Source: Sphingopyxis sp. (GTDB lineage: Bacteria > Pseudomonadota > Alphaproteobacteria > Sphingomonadales > Sphingomonadaceae). Taken from it: a stretch of 64,000 bases of DNA. Shown in pieces: positions 43,558 to 52,769 of this stretch. Made by a program: the position numbers and the translations under genes. The stretch covers positions 1-64,000 of the forward strand of contig NVXM01000035.1 in the NCBI GenBank assembly GCA_002733865.1, given 5' to 3'. Within the stretch, counting starts at the first letter, position 1; each line of letters begins with the position of its first letter. Below the pieces are notes generated by a model that saw only the letters and a program-made list of their open reading frames with translations, was not told the DNA's origin and did not search any database.

Positions 43558-44328
43558 TCAGCGCTCCTTCTTCAGGCGGGCAAGGTGCAGCGCGGCGAGA
43601 CGCGATCCGGGACCAGCGCCGCCCGCAAATGTTTCGAGCGCATATTCTACGCTGACATTGCCCGTCATCCGGTCATGGGGCGGGACAGCGCCTGTGCAAT
43701 TGAAACCATCGCAGAGCGTAAAATCGGATGAGGCCATTACGAAACTGGGCGCAGCCTTGATATCAAACGCCCGGAATAGTCTGGGATCAATACCGAGCGC
43801 GGATAATTGCTCGCCGTCCGAGGCCATAGCGGTCAGCATTTTTGTCAGCTGTTTGGCGCTGCCACCGGGGAAACCACGCAGCACCGTGACCCCGCCTGCC
43901 GCCGATGTGTCGCGAACGAGTTTTTTCAAAGACTGCGACGGCATCGACAAGCTTGCAAAGGCAATGAAACGCGGTGCGTCACCGAGTTTGGCCTGAGCCA
44001 TTTTTGCATGATCCGAAATCATCCGGTCGAAATCGAAGACTTCATCCATGTTGTTTTCTTTGTTGTTTGCATGTTTCCGCTCGACAGTTTGCGTATATCG
44101 TTCGTGATTAGCCCGCGCCTGGTCTTGTGTCTGACGGGCGTCGCTACGCAAATCTTCGCTGCGCAAACGGACATTTTCCGCCAGTGCTTCTGCCTCGGCG
44201 GAATAGGTTTTGGCGGACGCCCGTATGGCTTCAATATCGAGTATGTCCGAGTTCACGCTTTGCGCAGCGGCAAAACCGGTGGACGCGGAGATCGTGAACA
44301 AAACCGAAAAGAGAACGAAGTTCTTCAT
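43558..44328 (-). CDS. trbC: F-type assembly protein TrbC
   Basis: A 256-residue exported TrbC-type protein. The signal peptide (MKNFVLFSVLFTISAS) is followed by a helical charged region and the C-terminal thioredoxin-like TrbC domain (FIAFASLSMPSQSLKKLVRD, GGVTVLRGFPGGSAKQL, IDPRLFRAFDIKAAPSFV). ATG at 44328 overlaps the traU stop (ATGA), so the longer reading to 44529 is not used. It acts with TraW in pilus assembly. Confidence 0.9.
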   Translation of the reverse strand: MKNFVLFSVLFTISASTGFAAAQSVNSDILDIEAIRASAKTYSAEAEALAENVRLRSEDLRSDARQTQDQARANHERYTQTVERKHANNKENNMDEVFDFDRMISDHAKMAQAKLGDAPRFIAFASLSMPSQSLKKLVRDTSAAGGVTVLRGFPGGSAKQLTKMLTAMASDGEQLSALGIDPRLFRAFDIKAAPSFVMASSDFTLCDGFNCTGAVPPHDRMTGNVSVEYALETFAGGAGPGSRLAALHLARLKKER

Positions 44329-45359
44329 AATGCGCAGCAATTCCGTTTGCGCCAGACTAGATAGCCCATGTCCTCGCCAATGGCGGGAATGACCTGTCCG
44401 GCAGATTGAAAGGTGGTGGAGGCTCCGATGGGCGGGCAGGCATAGCGGCCCTTTGTCGCCGGATTGGGATTGGTAGCCTGCAGGCGATATTGCTGCTTGC
44501 GCATGATCGGCATGAGATATTTGCCGCACAGGCCTTTGTTGCCCATGGTTCCCCAGGACACCAGCTGGCGGTGTAATTTATACGCAAAGCGCGACAAGAC
44601 GAGCCGGGAGGCCTGGACATGGCCAATGCTCGCCGAGACATTGCCGTTCATCGGATACATTGAACCCTGACAGCCAGCACACCAGAAGAGTTCATCGCGC
44701 GGCAGATTGACCGTGGCAGAAACACAGTCGGCCGCGCACGCAGCGAGCGCCAGCGGATTGGCGAACAGAACTGCTTCTGGATTGATGATCGCGGTAAGTT
44801 CACTGTCTTGCCACAGCGGATCAATCTCGGAAATATAGAGAATGTCGACAGAACCTGCTTCGAGACAGAGAAAATCGGCGACAATCTCCATCCAGTAGAT
44901 CAGCGGATAGGCATACCAATGGACATGCCAGCTAGAATAATATTGGCTGGCCCCGCCAATGGCCGATGGTCCCGAGATGGAACGATAGCCAATATCAAAT
45001 CCGGGATCGATCTTGAGCCCGCCCAGATTGACAAAGCACCAGGGCTTCATGCTGACATCGGCAAGCCGCACCGGCTCCCAGAACCCCATGGCAATGCCGG
45101 GGCGCAAACCGCAAAGGCATACGGGCAGAGTGGGGTTTTTAGGATCAGGTCTGCTCGATGGCCAGATATCCAAAGCGCCAATTGACAGAGGAAACAGACA
45201 GGACCAGCAGATATCGGTGATCGGATTGACAAATTTGCCGGTGCAGCGGCCAGGGCCCGCATCGGCGCGCGCTGGCGCTGAGACAAGCAGGCTGAATGCC
45301 AGCACGAGCAAGAGCCATACGGGTTTTAATCTGAAGATTTTTCGAAACAATGTTTTCAT
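44325..45359 (-). CDS. traU: F-type conjugation protein TraU
   Basis: A 344-residue periplasmic Cys-rich TraU. The signal peptide ends APARADA. Family segments include CTGKFVNPITDICWSCLFPL, LPVCLCG, MGFWEPVRLADVSMKPWCF, YAYPLIYWMEIVADFLCL and the C-terminal GRYACPP. TraU is mainly needed for DNA transfer rather than pilus formation. The start overlaps the traW end by four bases. Confidence 0.93.
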   Translation of the reverse strand: MKTLFRKIFRLKPVWLLLVLAFSLLVSAPARADAGPGRCTGKFVNPITDICWSCLFPLSIGALDIWPSSRPDPKNPTLPVCLCGLRPGIAMGFWEPVRLADVSMKPWCFVNLGGLKIDPGFDIGYRSISGPSAIGGASQYYSSWHVHWYAYPLIYWMEIVADFLCLEAGSVDILYISEIDPLWQDSELTAIINPEAVLFANPLALAACAADCVSATVNLPRDELFWCAGCQGSMYPMNGNVSASIGHVQASRLVLSRFAYKLHRQLVSWGTMGNKGLCGKYLMPIMRKQQYRLQATNPNPATKGRYACPPIGASTTFQSAGQVIPAIGEDMGYLVWRKRNCCAL

Positions 45360-45991
45360 TGGCTTCGCTCCTGCTCCCCGGAAAGCGCAAATTGGCGGAT
45401 GCGCAGCATCCGGCCCTGTTGATCGACCATTGCGGGTAGCGCCTTGATGTCGAAATGCGCGGTCAGTTTTCCGCTCTGATCAAAATAGAAACGTCGTTGC
45501 CGCGCTTTCATAAGTTGAAGCGGTGCACCCTTTGTCAGAATGAGTTTTGCCGTCTTTGATTTTTGCGCAAATGCCCATTCGAGCTGCGCGGGGTCATCGC
45601 CGTCTAAAAAAATCAACGCCGCGCGCAATGGAACGGTATCGAGAGGATTGACCCTGGTTCCTTTGGCCCAGATCCTGCGCCCATCATGATCCAATATGTC
45701 GGCCTGCAATGTGATGGTTGGATCGAACAAGCGCGTGGTGGCTTTTGTCGCTCTCACCAATCCTGCAACTGGCTTGGGGCGGTTTACTCGCGCTATGGTG
45801 CGCGCTTTGAGTTTCTGGTTGAGCCGGTCAATGTCACCGTTCTTGTCCATGGTCTGAAGGCGCGACTGAATCTGTTCGAGTAAATCCGGTTCGATAATCG
45901 GGAAATGCGTACCCTGCTGGCCATAGTCGCGCGCCAATGCCGGTGACGACAGCAGGGCCGTAATGAGGAAAGGCAAAGATAGTCTGTTCAC
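45356..45991 (-). CDS. traW: F-type pilus assembly protein TraW
   Basis: A 211-residue exported TraW. The signal peptide (NRLSLPFLITALLSSPALA) precedes the TraW domain (GTHFPIIEPDLLEQIQSRL, TRLFDPTITLQADI, LIFLDGDDPAQLEWA, FYFDQSGKLTAHFDIKALPA). The start is GTG at 45991, which overlaps the upstream stop (GTGA) and begins the signal peptide; the longer reading to 46030 is rejected. It is a partner of TrbC. Confidence 0.9.
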   Translation of the reverse strand: MNRLSLPFLITALLSSPALARDYGQQGTHFPIIEPDLLEQIQSRLQTMDKNGDIDRLNQKLKARTIARVNRPKPVAGLVRATKATTRLFDPTITLQADILDHDGRRIWAKGTRVNPLDTVPLRAALIFLDGDDPAQLEWAFAQKSKTAKLILTKGAPLQLMKARQRRFYFDQSGKLTAHFDIKALPAMVDQQGRMLRIRQFALSGEQERSQ

Positions 45992-46497
45992 AATATTGCC
46001 CTCCCGGTGCCAATAATCCGGGGCGCGCAAATGAAACCAATCTCGCCATAGCGGCTATCAAAGCCATGTTTGTGGGACGTTCCGACATAATAGCAGCCGC
46101 CCGGAATGATGCCTACTGGACCTTTGGTAAGCGCTGCCCCTTTACGGGTTCTGGGTTTGGTTCGCGCCACAAGCCTATTGTTGATAAAGACATTTTTGCC
46201 GTCATGGCGAACCCGATCGCCCGGCATGCCCAATATCCGCTTTCCGAAGATCTGCGGTTTCGCGCCAAAGTGATTGATGAGTAGTTCTGAACGCGGTGGC
46301 TCGAAGAATATCAACGCGCCCCGAGAAGGGGTAAAATTCTTATCCAGCCAGAATGCCCAGTTGGGCAGGCTGGGACTGGCATTGATCAAGAGCGCATGGT
46401 TGTCGCTGAATTTGGCTATCGGCGCGTAGAGCAACGGGATCGCTGCCAGCATTGCCAGAACAAGCGGGCGTTTCAGGCGGGATATGAGAGCGCTCAT
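45988..46497 (-). CDS. S26 signal peptidase of transfer operon (TrhF/TraF-like)
   Basis: A 169-residue S26 peptidase with an N-terminal membrane anchor. INASPSLPNWAFWLDK is the region of the catalytic Ser and FGKRILGMPGDRVRHDG contains the catalytic Lys and the GD box. GGCYYVGTSHKHGFDSRYGEIG is the late conserved box. Such enzymes encoded within F-type operons process prepilin or other transfer proteins. It overlaps trbI and traW by four bases each. Confidence 0.9.
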   Translation of the reverse strand: MSALISRLKRPLVLAMLAAIPLLYAPIAKFSDNHALLINASPSLPNWAFWLDKNFTPSRGALIFFEPPRSELLINHFGAKPQIFGKRILGMPGDRVRHDGKNVFINNRLVARTKPRTRKGAALTKGPVGIIPGGCYYVGTSHKHGFDSRYGEIGFICAPRIIGTGRAIL

Positions 46498-46889
46498 TGC
46501 GGTTTCTCCCGGCTGTCGTTTTCCAGTTTTTGGGCGATTTTGACTTTAAGCTGCAACGTGGCATCGGGTGTATTTTTGGAGAGCACCGCTTCGGCAACCA
46601 AAATCACATGTCCGCTACGGCCCAAATCATCCACGGCCGCTTCTGTTGCGCTGAGATACCGGGCAATGGCCTCGCGCGTCACTTCGGGATCAGCATTGCC
46701 CTTTGCTTCTGCGTCAACGAAATCCCGCATGATCTCGGACATGCGGACCTGCACTATTTGTTGCTTGTTAGGTTCGATCAGACGCAAGCTGACCCAGATA
46801 ATCCACAATATCGCAGCCGGGACCAGAAGAACCACGATGACTGATCGCGCGCTTGGCAGATGCTCTGGTGAAATTGCAAATTTGCTCAT
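46494..46889 (-). CDS. trbI: TrbI-like conjugation protein
   Basis: A 131-residue inner-membrane protein with one helix (RSVIVVLLVPAAILWIIWVSL) and a periplasmic helical domain (VRMSEIMRDFVDAEAKGNAD, VILVAEAVLSKNTPDATLQL). This is the pattern of F-type TrbI, which affects pilus retraction. ATG at 46889 follows an AAGGAGC; a longer frame to 47177 runs antisense to nothing useful and is rejected. It overlaps the upstream membrane gene by four bases. Confidence 0.82.
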   Translation of the reverse strand: MSKFAISPEHLPSARSVIVVLLVPAAILWIIWVSLRLIEPNKQQIVQVRMSEIMRDFVDAEAKGNADPEVTREAIARYLSATEAAVDDLGRSGHVILVAEAVLSKNTPDATLQLKVKIAQKLENDSREKPQ

Positions 46890-47287
46890 ATCTTGCTCCT
46901 TTCGGGAAAGGCACCCGCTATCCGCCTGGTAAATCCTGGCATCCGAAGCGCCGCGATCAGAGCAGTAGACCCAAAGAATATGATTTTGAGGTCGCTGGAA
47001 AACGCCAATCTGCGCATTCCGTCCGCTTCGAGATAGCGGCAGCTCAAATTGTCCAGATGCGTGAACAGCCCGAGCAAATCCCAGCCCGATAACAGCAGGA
47101 AAAAGCACAGCGGCAGGCCGAGCGCCATCAATACCGAGCTGATCGCGAATAGCGATGTTTCCACCATGATGTGGCAAGAGGTTTGAAAAAACTGCTTTAG
47201 TGGGAACGGAGCGCGATTGCAGCGCCGGTCCTTGCTTGTCCCAAGGGAAAGATAAGAATCAAACAGCGTATCGGTTTTGTCAGGCAT
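46886..47287 (-). CDS. Uncharacterised membrane protein in tra operon
   Basis: A 133-residue protein between traC and trbI with two or three hydrophobic stretches (TSLFAISSVLMALGLPLCFFL; IIFFGSTALIAALRM). ATG at 47287 overlaps the traC stop by eight bases. There is no confident family. Its position and coupling mark it as a component specific to this version of the transfer apparatus. Confidence 0.7.
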   Translation of the reverse strand: MPDKTDTLFDSYLSLGTSKDRRCNRAPFPLKQFFQTSCHIMVETSLFAISSVLMALGLPLCFFLLLSGWDLLGLFTHLDNLSCRYLEADGMRRLAFSSDLKIIFFGSTALIAALRMPGFTRRIAGAFPERSKI

Positions 47288-49850
47288 TGTGCTTGCCCTT
47301 CCGATTGTCGGCGCCAACACCGGACACGCGGGCGATCGCCTGTGCCAGAGAAGCACCCGCTTCCTGCTCAGCCTCGATCGCAGCATAAACATCGGGCGAA
47401 GAAGAATAGATGCAGGCGGAATAGGGATCGAGAACTAGCCGACCAACTGCTTCGCTATCCGGGCCTTTGATAAAGACCTCGCTATATTCTTCGCCCGAAC
47501 GTTTTAAACTGCGGATCAGCGTTTCGGTGCGATCATCCATGTCGAGGCGGTCGTTCTTGCGGAAATCTGCAATGGTTTCCGGTTTTTGCTGTAGCACCAG
47601 CATCCAGTCGCTATTTTCGAGCGCTGCGGTTGCGCCATCGGATTTGTAATAATCATTGAGTGACTGCGTGGCGGTGGCCAGCGCGCCGCCATATTTGCGC
47701 GCCGTTCGCGCGTAGGTCTCAACAAACTCGCCCATCGAACCGCCTTTGAGCAAAGACCATGCTTCATCGATCAGAAGCAGTTTTTTGGTGCTGCGCGGGC
47801 TTTGGGTCATCGCCTGGCTGGTCATGAACATGATTGCGCACAAAATGACCGATCTTAGCTCTTCGCGCGTTGCCAGATCAGACATTTCAAATACGGTAAA
47901 ATCATCATCGAGTGCGATACTGGCTTGGCCTTCGAAAAAGCCGCCATAGCTACCGCCGCTCATATAGGGACCGATGGCAACTCCCAGATCATCCGCGACA
48001 GGATTGGAAATGGCTGCGAACGCCGCTGCTACGTCATTGATGGTTCCGCCGCTGCCAAGCGCTTCCCAAACTGTAGTGACTGCCTGATCGATCAGACCGC
48101 GTTCGGTATCGGTAAGCCGGTCGCTGTGCCGCGCCATTTGGCCGACAATCGCTTTGATCATCGCGATGCAGTCGAGTTTATAATCATCGTCTTCGGCAGC
48201 GCGCACATCGTCAATCATCGAGAATGGATTGAGCGAGAAACCGGATTTGAGCGTAAACTCTACAAAACGACCGCCCTGTAATTTAACCGAATGTTCGAAC
48301 GAGCGCCCGTCGTCAATCACAACAACTTTCGCGCCCGCACCGCGCAGGCTCGCGCACATTTCCTGGAGCAGCACCGATTTTCCGGAACCGGATTTTCCGC
48401 AGATCGCGACATTATGATTGCCGGCGTCATTTTCAAATGGCGACCAGTAAAATGGCTGCCCGCGCCTGCCGACCAGCAGCAGATGTGGCAATGGCCCGCC
48501 CAGAAACTCGCCCTGCAATGGCGCAATATGGGCCGCGCTGGTCGACAGCATGGTTTTGAGGCGCTTTAAACGTTTGAGATCATGGGCAAGACCATCCGCC
48601 AGCGTCATGGGCATGGCCGCGATCAGCCCGTGGAGCTGGAGAAAGCGCTCATCGGCCAAATCCCAACCAGCAGCCTTGTAGATAGCCTTGATCGAGCGTT
48701 CATGTGCATCGCCGAGGCCGAGTGGCGAATAGCTGGTTACGCCGTAAAACAATTGTACCAGTCTTTTGCCAGCCTGCAATTCTGCCTGGACATGGCTCCA
48801 TTCGGCAGATTGCTGGGCGAGCTTGGGCAGAAACCGCGCGCTTTTGGATTGGCTGAGGCTGGTTGTGCGCATAAACTTGAAACCGGCTTTTGCCGAAGCG
48901 CCCTCGCGGTCGGGATAAACCAGACAAAGCATGGTCGCAGCCGGGCAGGGGAAGCGCAATTTGTCGGTGAACATGTCGCCGATTAGCCGCGCGCATTCCC
49001 ACGGCGCCCATCGTTCGGGCATTTGCCGAACACCAAAATGCCGGATGTCAAAGGCATCGGGATAAATAGCGCCGATCTCCGGCGTGCCATCAGCGCTGCG
49101 CCCGATTTCCCGGAACCGTTCGGTGCGCAGGATCATCCGGTCATCTTCAACTTCGAGTTCAATATCACGGCGGATAGCTTGGCTGGCAATGTCGTCGAGC
49201 GGATTATATTCGGTGCGGTCTTCTTGCGGTGCCGTCGTAGGAGAGGTCAGATCATCAACGAGCGCGATAAGTTCCTGCGGTTCCATTTCATTTGCATCAA
49301 TGCCAAGCGAGGTCAGCACGCCGATCAGTCCCTCGCGGCACTGCGCGAGTTCATTGTCGTCAACATTTGCGGTGTCTGGAACGCCCAGAGAGATAACCAG
49401 ATTATGGCAGCGGGCATGAAACGGCGCATGGGCAGACCCGCTTTCCCAGACCAGATCATAAAGCCTTTTTGATCTATGGCGCGCCATTGCCTCATATACG
49501 CCGCCCTGCGCATAACGTTTGGCAAACCAGGGGGCGACGACCCGGCCAATGCGCGGGCTGGCAAAATGTAATATCTGCAGACACGCGCCTTCGGGCATGC
49601 CTTCGGAAAAAAACTGTCCTAGAATTTCGCCGGTACGTTCATCCGCGCCGATCAGCGGCGCGGCGGACAATATAAATCCTTTGGAGCGCGCGTTGCGATA
49701 CAGCCGCGGTCCGGTATCAAAAACCCGGTATGGCAGCCAGTCTGACAGCATATCGAGCGCGATGCTTGGCTTTGCATGATCAGCGGTTTGGTGATCACCA
49801 AAGAGACCCGAAAGCAGCTTGGCGCGCGCAGATTGTATGGAGAAGTTCAT
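47280..49850 (-). CDS. traC: F-type conjugation ATPase TraC (VirB4-like)
   Basis: An 856-residue ATPase. The N-terminal TraC domain (LSDWLPYRVFDTGPRLYRN, GFILSAAPLIGADERTGEIL) leads to the P-loop GKSGSGKSVLLQEM near residue 485. Walker B-like KLLLIDEAWSLLKGGSMGEF and LATATQSLNDYY sensor motifs follow. It powers pilus assembly and substrate transfer at the inner membrane. Overlaps with traV (upstream) and the small membrane gene indicate one transcript. Confidence 0.95.
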   Translation of the reverse strand: MNFSIQSARAKLLSGLFGDHQTADHAKPSIALDMLSDWLPYRVFDTGPRLYRNARSKGFILSAAPLIGADERTGEILGQFFSEGMPEGACLQILHFASPRIGRVVAPWFAKRYAQGGVYEAMARHRSKRLYDLVWESGSAHAPFHARCHNLVISLGVPDTANVDDNELAQCREGLIGVLTSLGIDANEMEPQELIALVDDLTSPTTAPQEDRTEYNPLDDIASQAIRRDIELEVEDDRMILRTERFREIGRSADGTPEIGAIYPDAFDIRHFGVRQMPERWAPWECARLIGDMFTDKLRFPCPAATMLCLVYPDREGASAKAGFKFMRTTSLSQSKSARFLPKLAQQSAEWSHVQAELQAGKRLVQLFYGVTSYSPLGLGDAHERSIKAIYKAAGWDLADERFLQLHGLIAAMPMTLADGLAHDLKRLKRLKTMLSTSAAHIAPLQGEFLGGPLPHLLLVGRRGQPFYWSPFENDAGNHNVAICGKSGSGKSVLLQEMCASLRGAGAKVVVIDDGRSFEHSVKLQGGRFVEFTLKSGFSLNPFSMIDDVRAAEDDDYKLDCIAMIKAIVGQMARHSDRLTDTERGLIDQAVTTVWEALGSGGTINDVAAAFAAISNPVADDLGVAIGPYMSGGSYGGFFEGQASIALDDDFTVFEMSDLATREELRSVILCAIMFMTSQAMTQSPRSTKKLLLIDEAWSLLKGGSMGEFVETYARTARKYGGALATATQSLNDYYKSDGATAALENSDWMLVLQQKPETIADFRKNDRLDMDDRTETLIRSLKRSGEEYSEVFIKGPDSEAVGRLVLDPYSACIYSSSPDVYAAIEAEQEAGASLAQAIARVSGVGADNRKGKHNA

Positions 49851-50581
49851 CGTCCCTTCTCCTCGCTGGACAATCTGTTGCTCCCGCCTATCTTGGCAGC
49901 TTCGATGGCTTCGATGCTTGGCAGACCAACCTTGGGGAATGCCTCCAAAGCAGGGTGAGGGGTTCGACTTGCTGGGGGAGGGAGCCCATCGAACCCCTCG
50001 ATTGCCGGCATGTTTGCACCGGCAATTGCCTCTCGCACGGTCAAGGGGTACGAACCACGCGAGGGCAAATTATATGAACTTTTGAGAAATGGGTCAGCGG
50101 CTTCAATCGATTCTGACGGCGTTTCGCTGGCGTTATCGTTTGCGCTAAGAGCGTCGCCGGAATTGTCTTTGGATGCTTGCTTGGCTTGATCTGCTATATC
50201 GCGCGCCATTTGCCGAGCGATATTTGTGTCTTGCCCGGTCAATGTGGCAGCCCAGTCAGGAGACCGCGCAACTACATGCACGCTGCGGGCTTCATGCAAA
50301 TTGCCCGACGCATCGACAAATCCGGGAAAGACAATCTTGAGCACACGCTCGCCGGTCCGCACGGTTTGCGCCGCCGATATCAGACCTCGCCTGCCACTTG
50401 ATGGAGATTGCTCAAGAATTGCCGCATTCGCCGCTGCATCAATTTGCGATGTTGGTGCGCAGCTACCGCCCGGTGCCTTGCAATCAAAACTGCCGCTAAT
50501 ATTGCTGCCCAGACTAGCGCAGGATGACAGTGAGACGCATGAAAGCGCTAAGAAGCCCAATGGAATGCGCGCGCCCGTCAT
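49847..50581 (-). CDS. traV: TraV-like outer-membrane lipoprotein
   Basis: A 244-residue lipoprotein with a lipobox (LSSCASLGSNISGSFDCKAPGG). The short TraV domain (CAPTSQIDAAANAAIL) precedes a region resembling RHVVARSPDWAATL and a long low-complexity tail. TraV forms the secretion core with TraK and TraB in the outer membrane. Overlaps of four bases join dsbC and traC. Confidence 0.85.
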   Translation of the reverse strand: MTGARIPLGFLALSCVSLSSCASLGSNISGSFDCKAPGGSCAPTSQIDAAANAAILEQSPSSGRRGLISAAQTVRTGERVLKIVFPGFVDASGNLHEARSVHVVARSPDWAATLTGQDTNIARQMARDIADQAKQASKDNSGDALSANDNASETPSESIEAADPFLKSSYNLPSRGSYPLTVREAIAGANMPAIEGFDGLPPPASRTPHPALEAFPKVGLPSIEAIEAAKIGGSNRLSSEEKGR

Positions 50582-51453
50582 TTTGCACCTTTTGCATTTG
50601 AGCCAAGGAACGCGCGGATTTCAGCAGCGCCGCGATACCCTTCGAGCACCGCGCCGTCGCTTGCACGCACCATGACCGGTGTCCCAGAAAAACCGTGGCT
50701 GCGTGCAAAGGCCTCATTGGCATCAAGACCCGAGGTGTCGCAGGGTTTTTGTGGCTTTAGAGTCTCTCCAGAATAGGCTTGATGCAGCGCCTTTGCAGGA
50801 TCACGCGAACAAATCACCGCTTCAGCTAGTTTCCGGCTCGTTTCGCCTAGAATCGAAATTGGCCGCTCTTCGACGCGCACGCGTGCTTTTTTAAGTTCGG
50901 CCGTCAGCCGCTTGCAATAGCTGCAATGAAAATCGGAAAAGACTATGAGCTTGGGGCCGGATTTAGCACCCCAATGGATCGCCCCCGATGGCACCAGATC
51001 CGCAATGGGAATTTTGGAAGCGCGTTCTTTGGCGGGCTGTTTTGCAGCAGTTGGCGCGCTGCTATTTGCGCCTGCTGTTCCAGCGACCAGCAGTTCCGGA
51101 TTAAGCTCCAGCAGTTTGGCTGCCGTCAGGTCCGCCCGGCTTTCCATATCGTATAGACGCCCGACAAATAGATAGCGCGCGCGTTCATCAATGTAGAATA
51201 ATGTCTTTTCCGATACGACCTCGCACAAACCGCCAAAGCCCTTGCAGGTGAGGCTGGTAATGGGTGTTCTGGGGAGGCGTAGCTCAATTGCGGTTCGCAC
51301 ATCCTGAAGTACCGCTGCGGCATTAGCTGGAACCGAGATGAAGCTGGCAGCAACAAGGCCTGTGACGACCCCGCCGCTTGCGACTGCAAGCGCAATGGCG
51401 GCCGCCCGTGACTTGAAGGTCCGACCCTCGGTTTTGAAATTGGAAAAATTCAC
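50578..51453 (-). CDS. dsbC: DsbC-type disulfide isomerase of transfer operon
   Basis: A 291-residue protein with an N-terminal membrane anchor or signal (AIALAVASGGVVTGLVAASF), a dimerisation-like domain (LFYIDERARYLFVGRLYDME) and a thioredoxin domain. The active site is HCSYCKRL (Cys-x-x-Cys near residue 178), with the cis-Pro loop GTPVMV. It probably folds the Cys-rich TraN, TraU and TraH. Overlaps traB and traV by four bases. Confidence 0.92.
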   Translation of the reverse strand: MNFSNFKTEGRTFKSRAAAIALAVASGGVVTGLVAASFISVPANAAAVLQDVRTAIELRLPRTPITSLTCKGFGGLCEVVSEKTLFYIDERARYLFVGRLYDMESRADLTAAKLLELNPELLVAGTAGANSSAPTAAKQPAKERASKIPIADLVPSGAIHWGAKSGPKLIVFSDFHCSYCKRLTAELKKARVRVEERPISILGETSRKLAEAVICSRDPAKALHQAYSGETLKPQKPCDTSGLDANEAFARSHGFSGTPVMVRASDGAVLEGYRGAAEIRAFLGSNAKGAK

Positions 51454-52769
51454 TTTTGTTCACTCCTTACATGGACGCCGTCGAGAAAGACGATCTCGAC
51501 ATCGATGCCTGTCGGCATCTCGACGACAGGTTGATATTGTTCGGCTCGTTCGATGAGATATTTGGAGACAGTATCGGCGGCATCGCCAGCGCCCTGGCCA
51601 AGACCGCCGGTCAATATGTCCGCGCCCGATAGGCTATCGCGTTTCCCGTTCGCGCCAATCTGACCGGAAAATATACCGTTGGCATTGGCCGAAAAGCCGC
51701 GCCCAAACCCGCCAACAATTCCGGCAAGCAAAGCCTGACTGACAAGACTGCCTTCGCGGCTGACAACGCGTCCGCGCACGCCGGATTTACCGGCAAAGCT
51801 GATAAAGCCTTTAACCTCGCTGACCGCGACACGCCCGCCGGGCTGATCGCAGGTCATACGCGCCAGCTTTACGTAGACTTTTTCGCTTGAGAGATCGCCG
51901 CGCGCCGCGCCGTTCACAATGCATCCAGTGATATTGGTGGTGAGCAACTTGCCATTTTTGACCACCGAACGGGCAGGGCCGGTAATACGCAATACTACCG
52001 GAAGCGGATCGCTCTGACTGGCAACGCCCACCGAGGCATCAACGCCGACGATGACTTTTGCCGGTGCGTAGCTGTTGGGCGGCAGATATTCCGGGCTGTC
52101 TTCCACCAGCAGCGGTGAAATTTCAGACGTGCGTTTTTTGGGAGATTTTGATCCTGGTGTTGCGCTGCCGAAGTTGAGAATTTTTACTGCGCCGGATGGA
52201 GAACCATCGGGTGAAATTTCTGTGCCATTTGGTGAGCCAAGCGACGCAGATTGACGGTTAAAATCTCCGCCTTGCGGACCATAGGTCGGCGGTGCCACGG
52301 GAGGCGGTGTCGCGGCTTTTTCTTCCAGCTGTGTTTTTAGACCCGCGTTTTCTGCTGAAATCGCATCGATGGCTGCTTGCCCGTTGGCGCGCATTTCGCT
52401 GTTTTCAAGTCGAAGAGCTTCTATTTGTTCTTCAATTTTTTCGGTTGGGAGCTGCGCTTCCTTGAGCGCCTTTTGATCCTGCGTGAGTTTATTGAGCCTG
52501 TTTTCATAAGCCGCGACAAACTCGCGCTGGGAGAGATTGCGGTTAACCAGACTGCCAGCGTCAATTGTAACTATGCCGTTATCGTCTTGAGCTGCATCAT
52601 CGCCGTCACCGGCAAATAGAAACCAGGCACCTGCGATCAAAGCGAGACTGCCGATACCGGCAAGCAGCATATTTTGCCGCCGCGCGATCTGCTTGTTGAG
52701 ACCCGTGCGTGCCTTACCCTGCTTTTCATCGGTATTTTGAACAGGGGCTTTTGTTTTGTTTTCGTTCAT
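51450..52769 (-). CDS. traB: F-type secretion core protein TraB (VirB10-like)
   Basis: A 439-residue protein. A cytoplasmic start leads to a membrane helix (NMLLAGIGSLALIAGAWFLF), then a coiled coil (residues about 85-145, NKLTQDQKALKEAQLPTEKI) and a Pro-rich spacer. The C-terminal TraB barrel domain has SYAPAKVIVGVDASVGVASQ, DPLPVVLRITGPA and GRVVSREGSLVSQALLAG. It spans the envelope, linking inner-membrane ATPases to the outer-membrane ring. Overlaps dsbC and traK by four bases. Confidence 0.95.
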   Translation of the reverse strand: MNENKTKAPVQNTDEKQGKARTGLNKQIARRQNMLLAGIGSLALIAGAWFLFAGDGDDAAQDDNGIVTIDAGSLVNRNLSQREFVAAYENRLNKLTQDQKALKEAQLPTEKIEEQIEALRLENSEMRANGQAAIDAISAENAGLKTQLEEKAATPPPVAPPTYGPQGGDFNRQSASLGSPNGTEISPDGSPSGAVKILNFGSATPGSKSPKKRTSEISPLLVEDSPEYLPPNSYAPAKVIVGVDASVGVASQSDPLPVVLRITGPARSVVKNGKLLTTNITGCIVNGAARGDLSSEKVYVKLARMTCDQPGGRVAVSEVKGFISFAGKSGVRGRVVSREGSLVSQALLAGIVGGFGRGFSANANGIFSGQIGANGKRDSLSGADILTGGLGQGAGDAADTVSKYLIERAEQYQPVVEMPTGIDVEIVFLDGVHVRSEQK

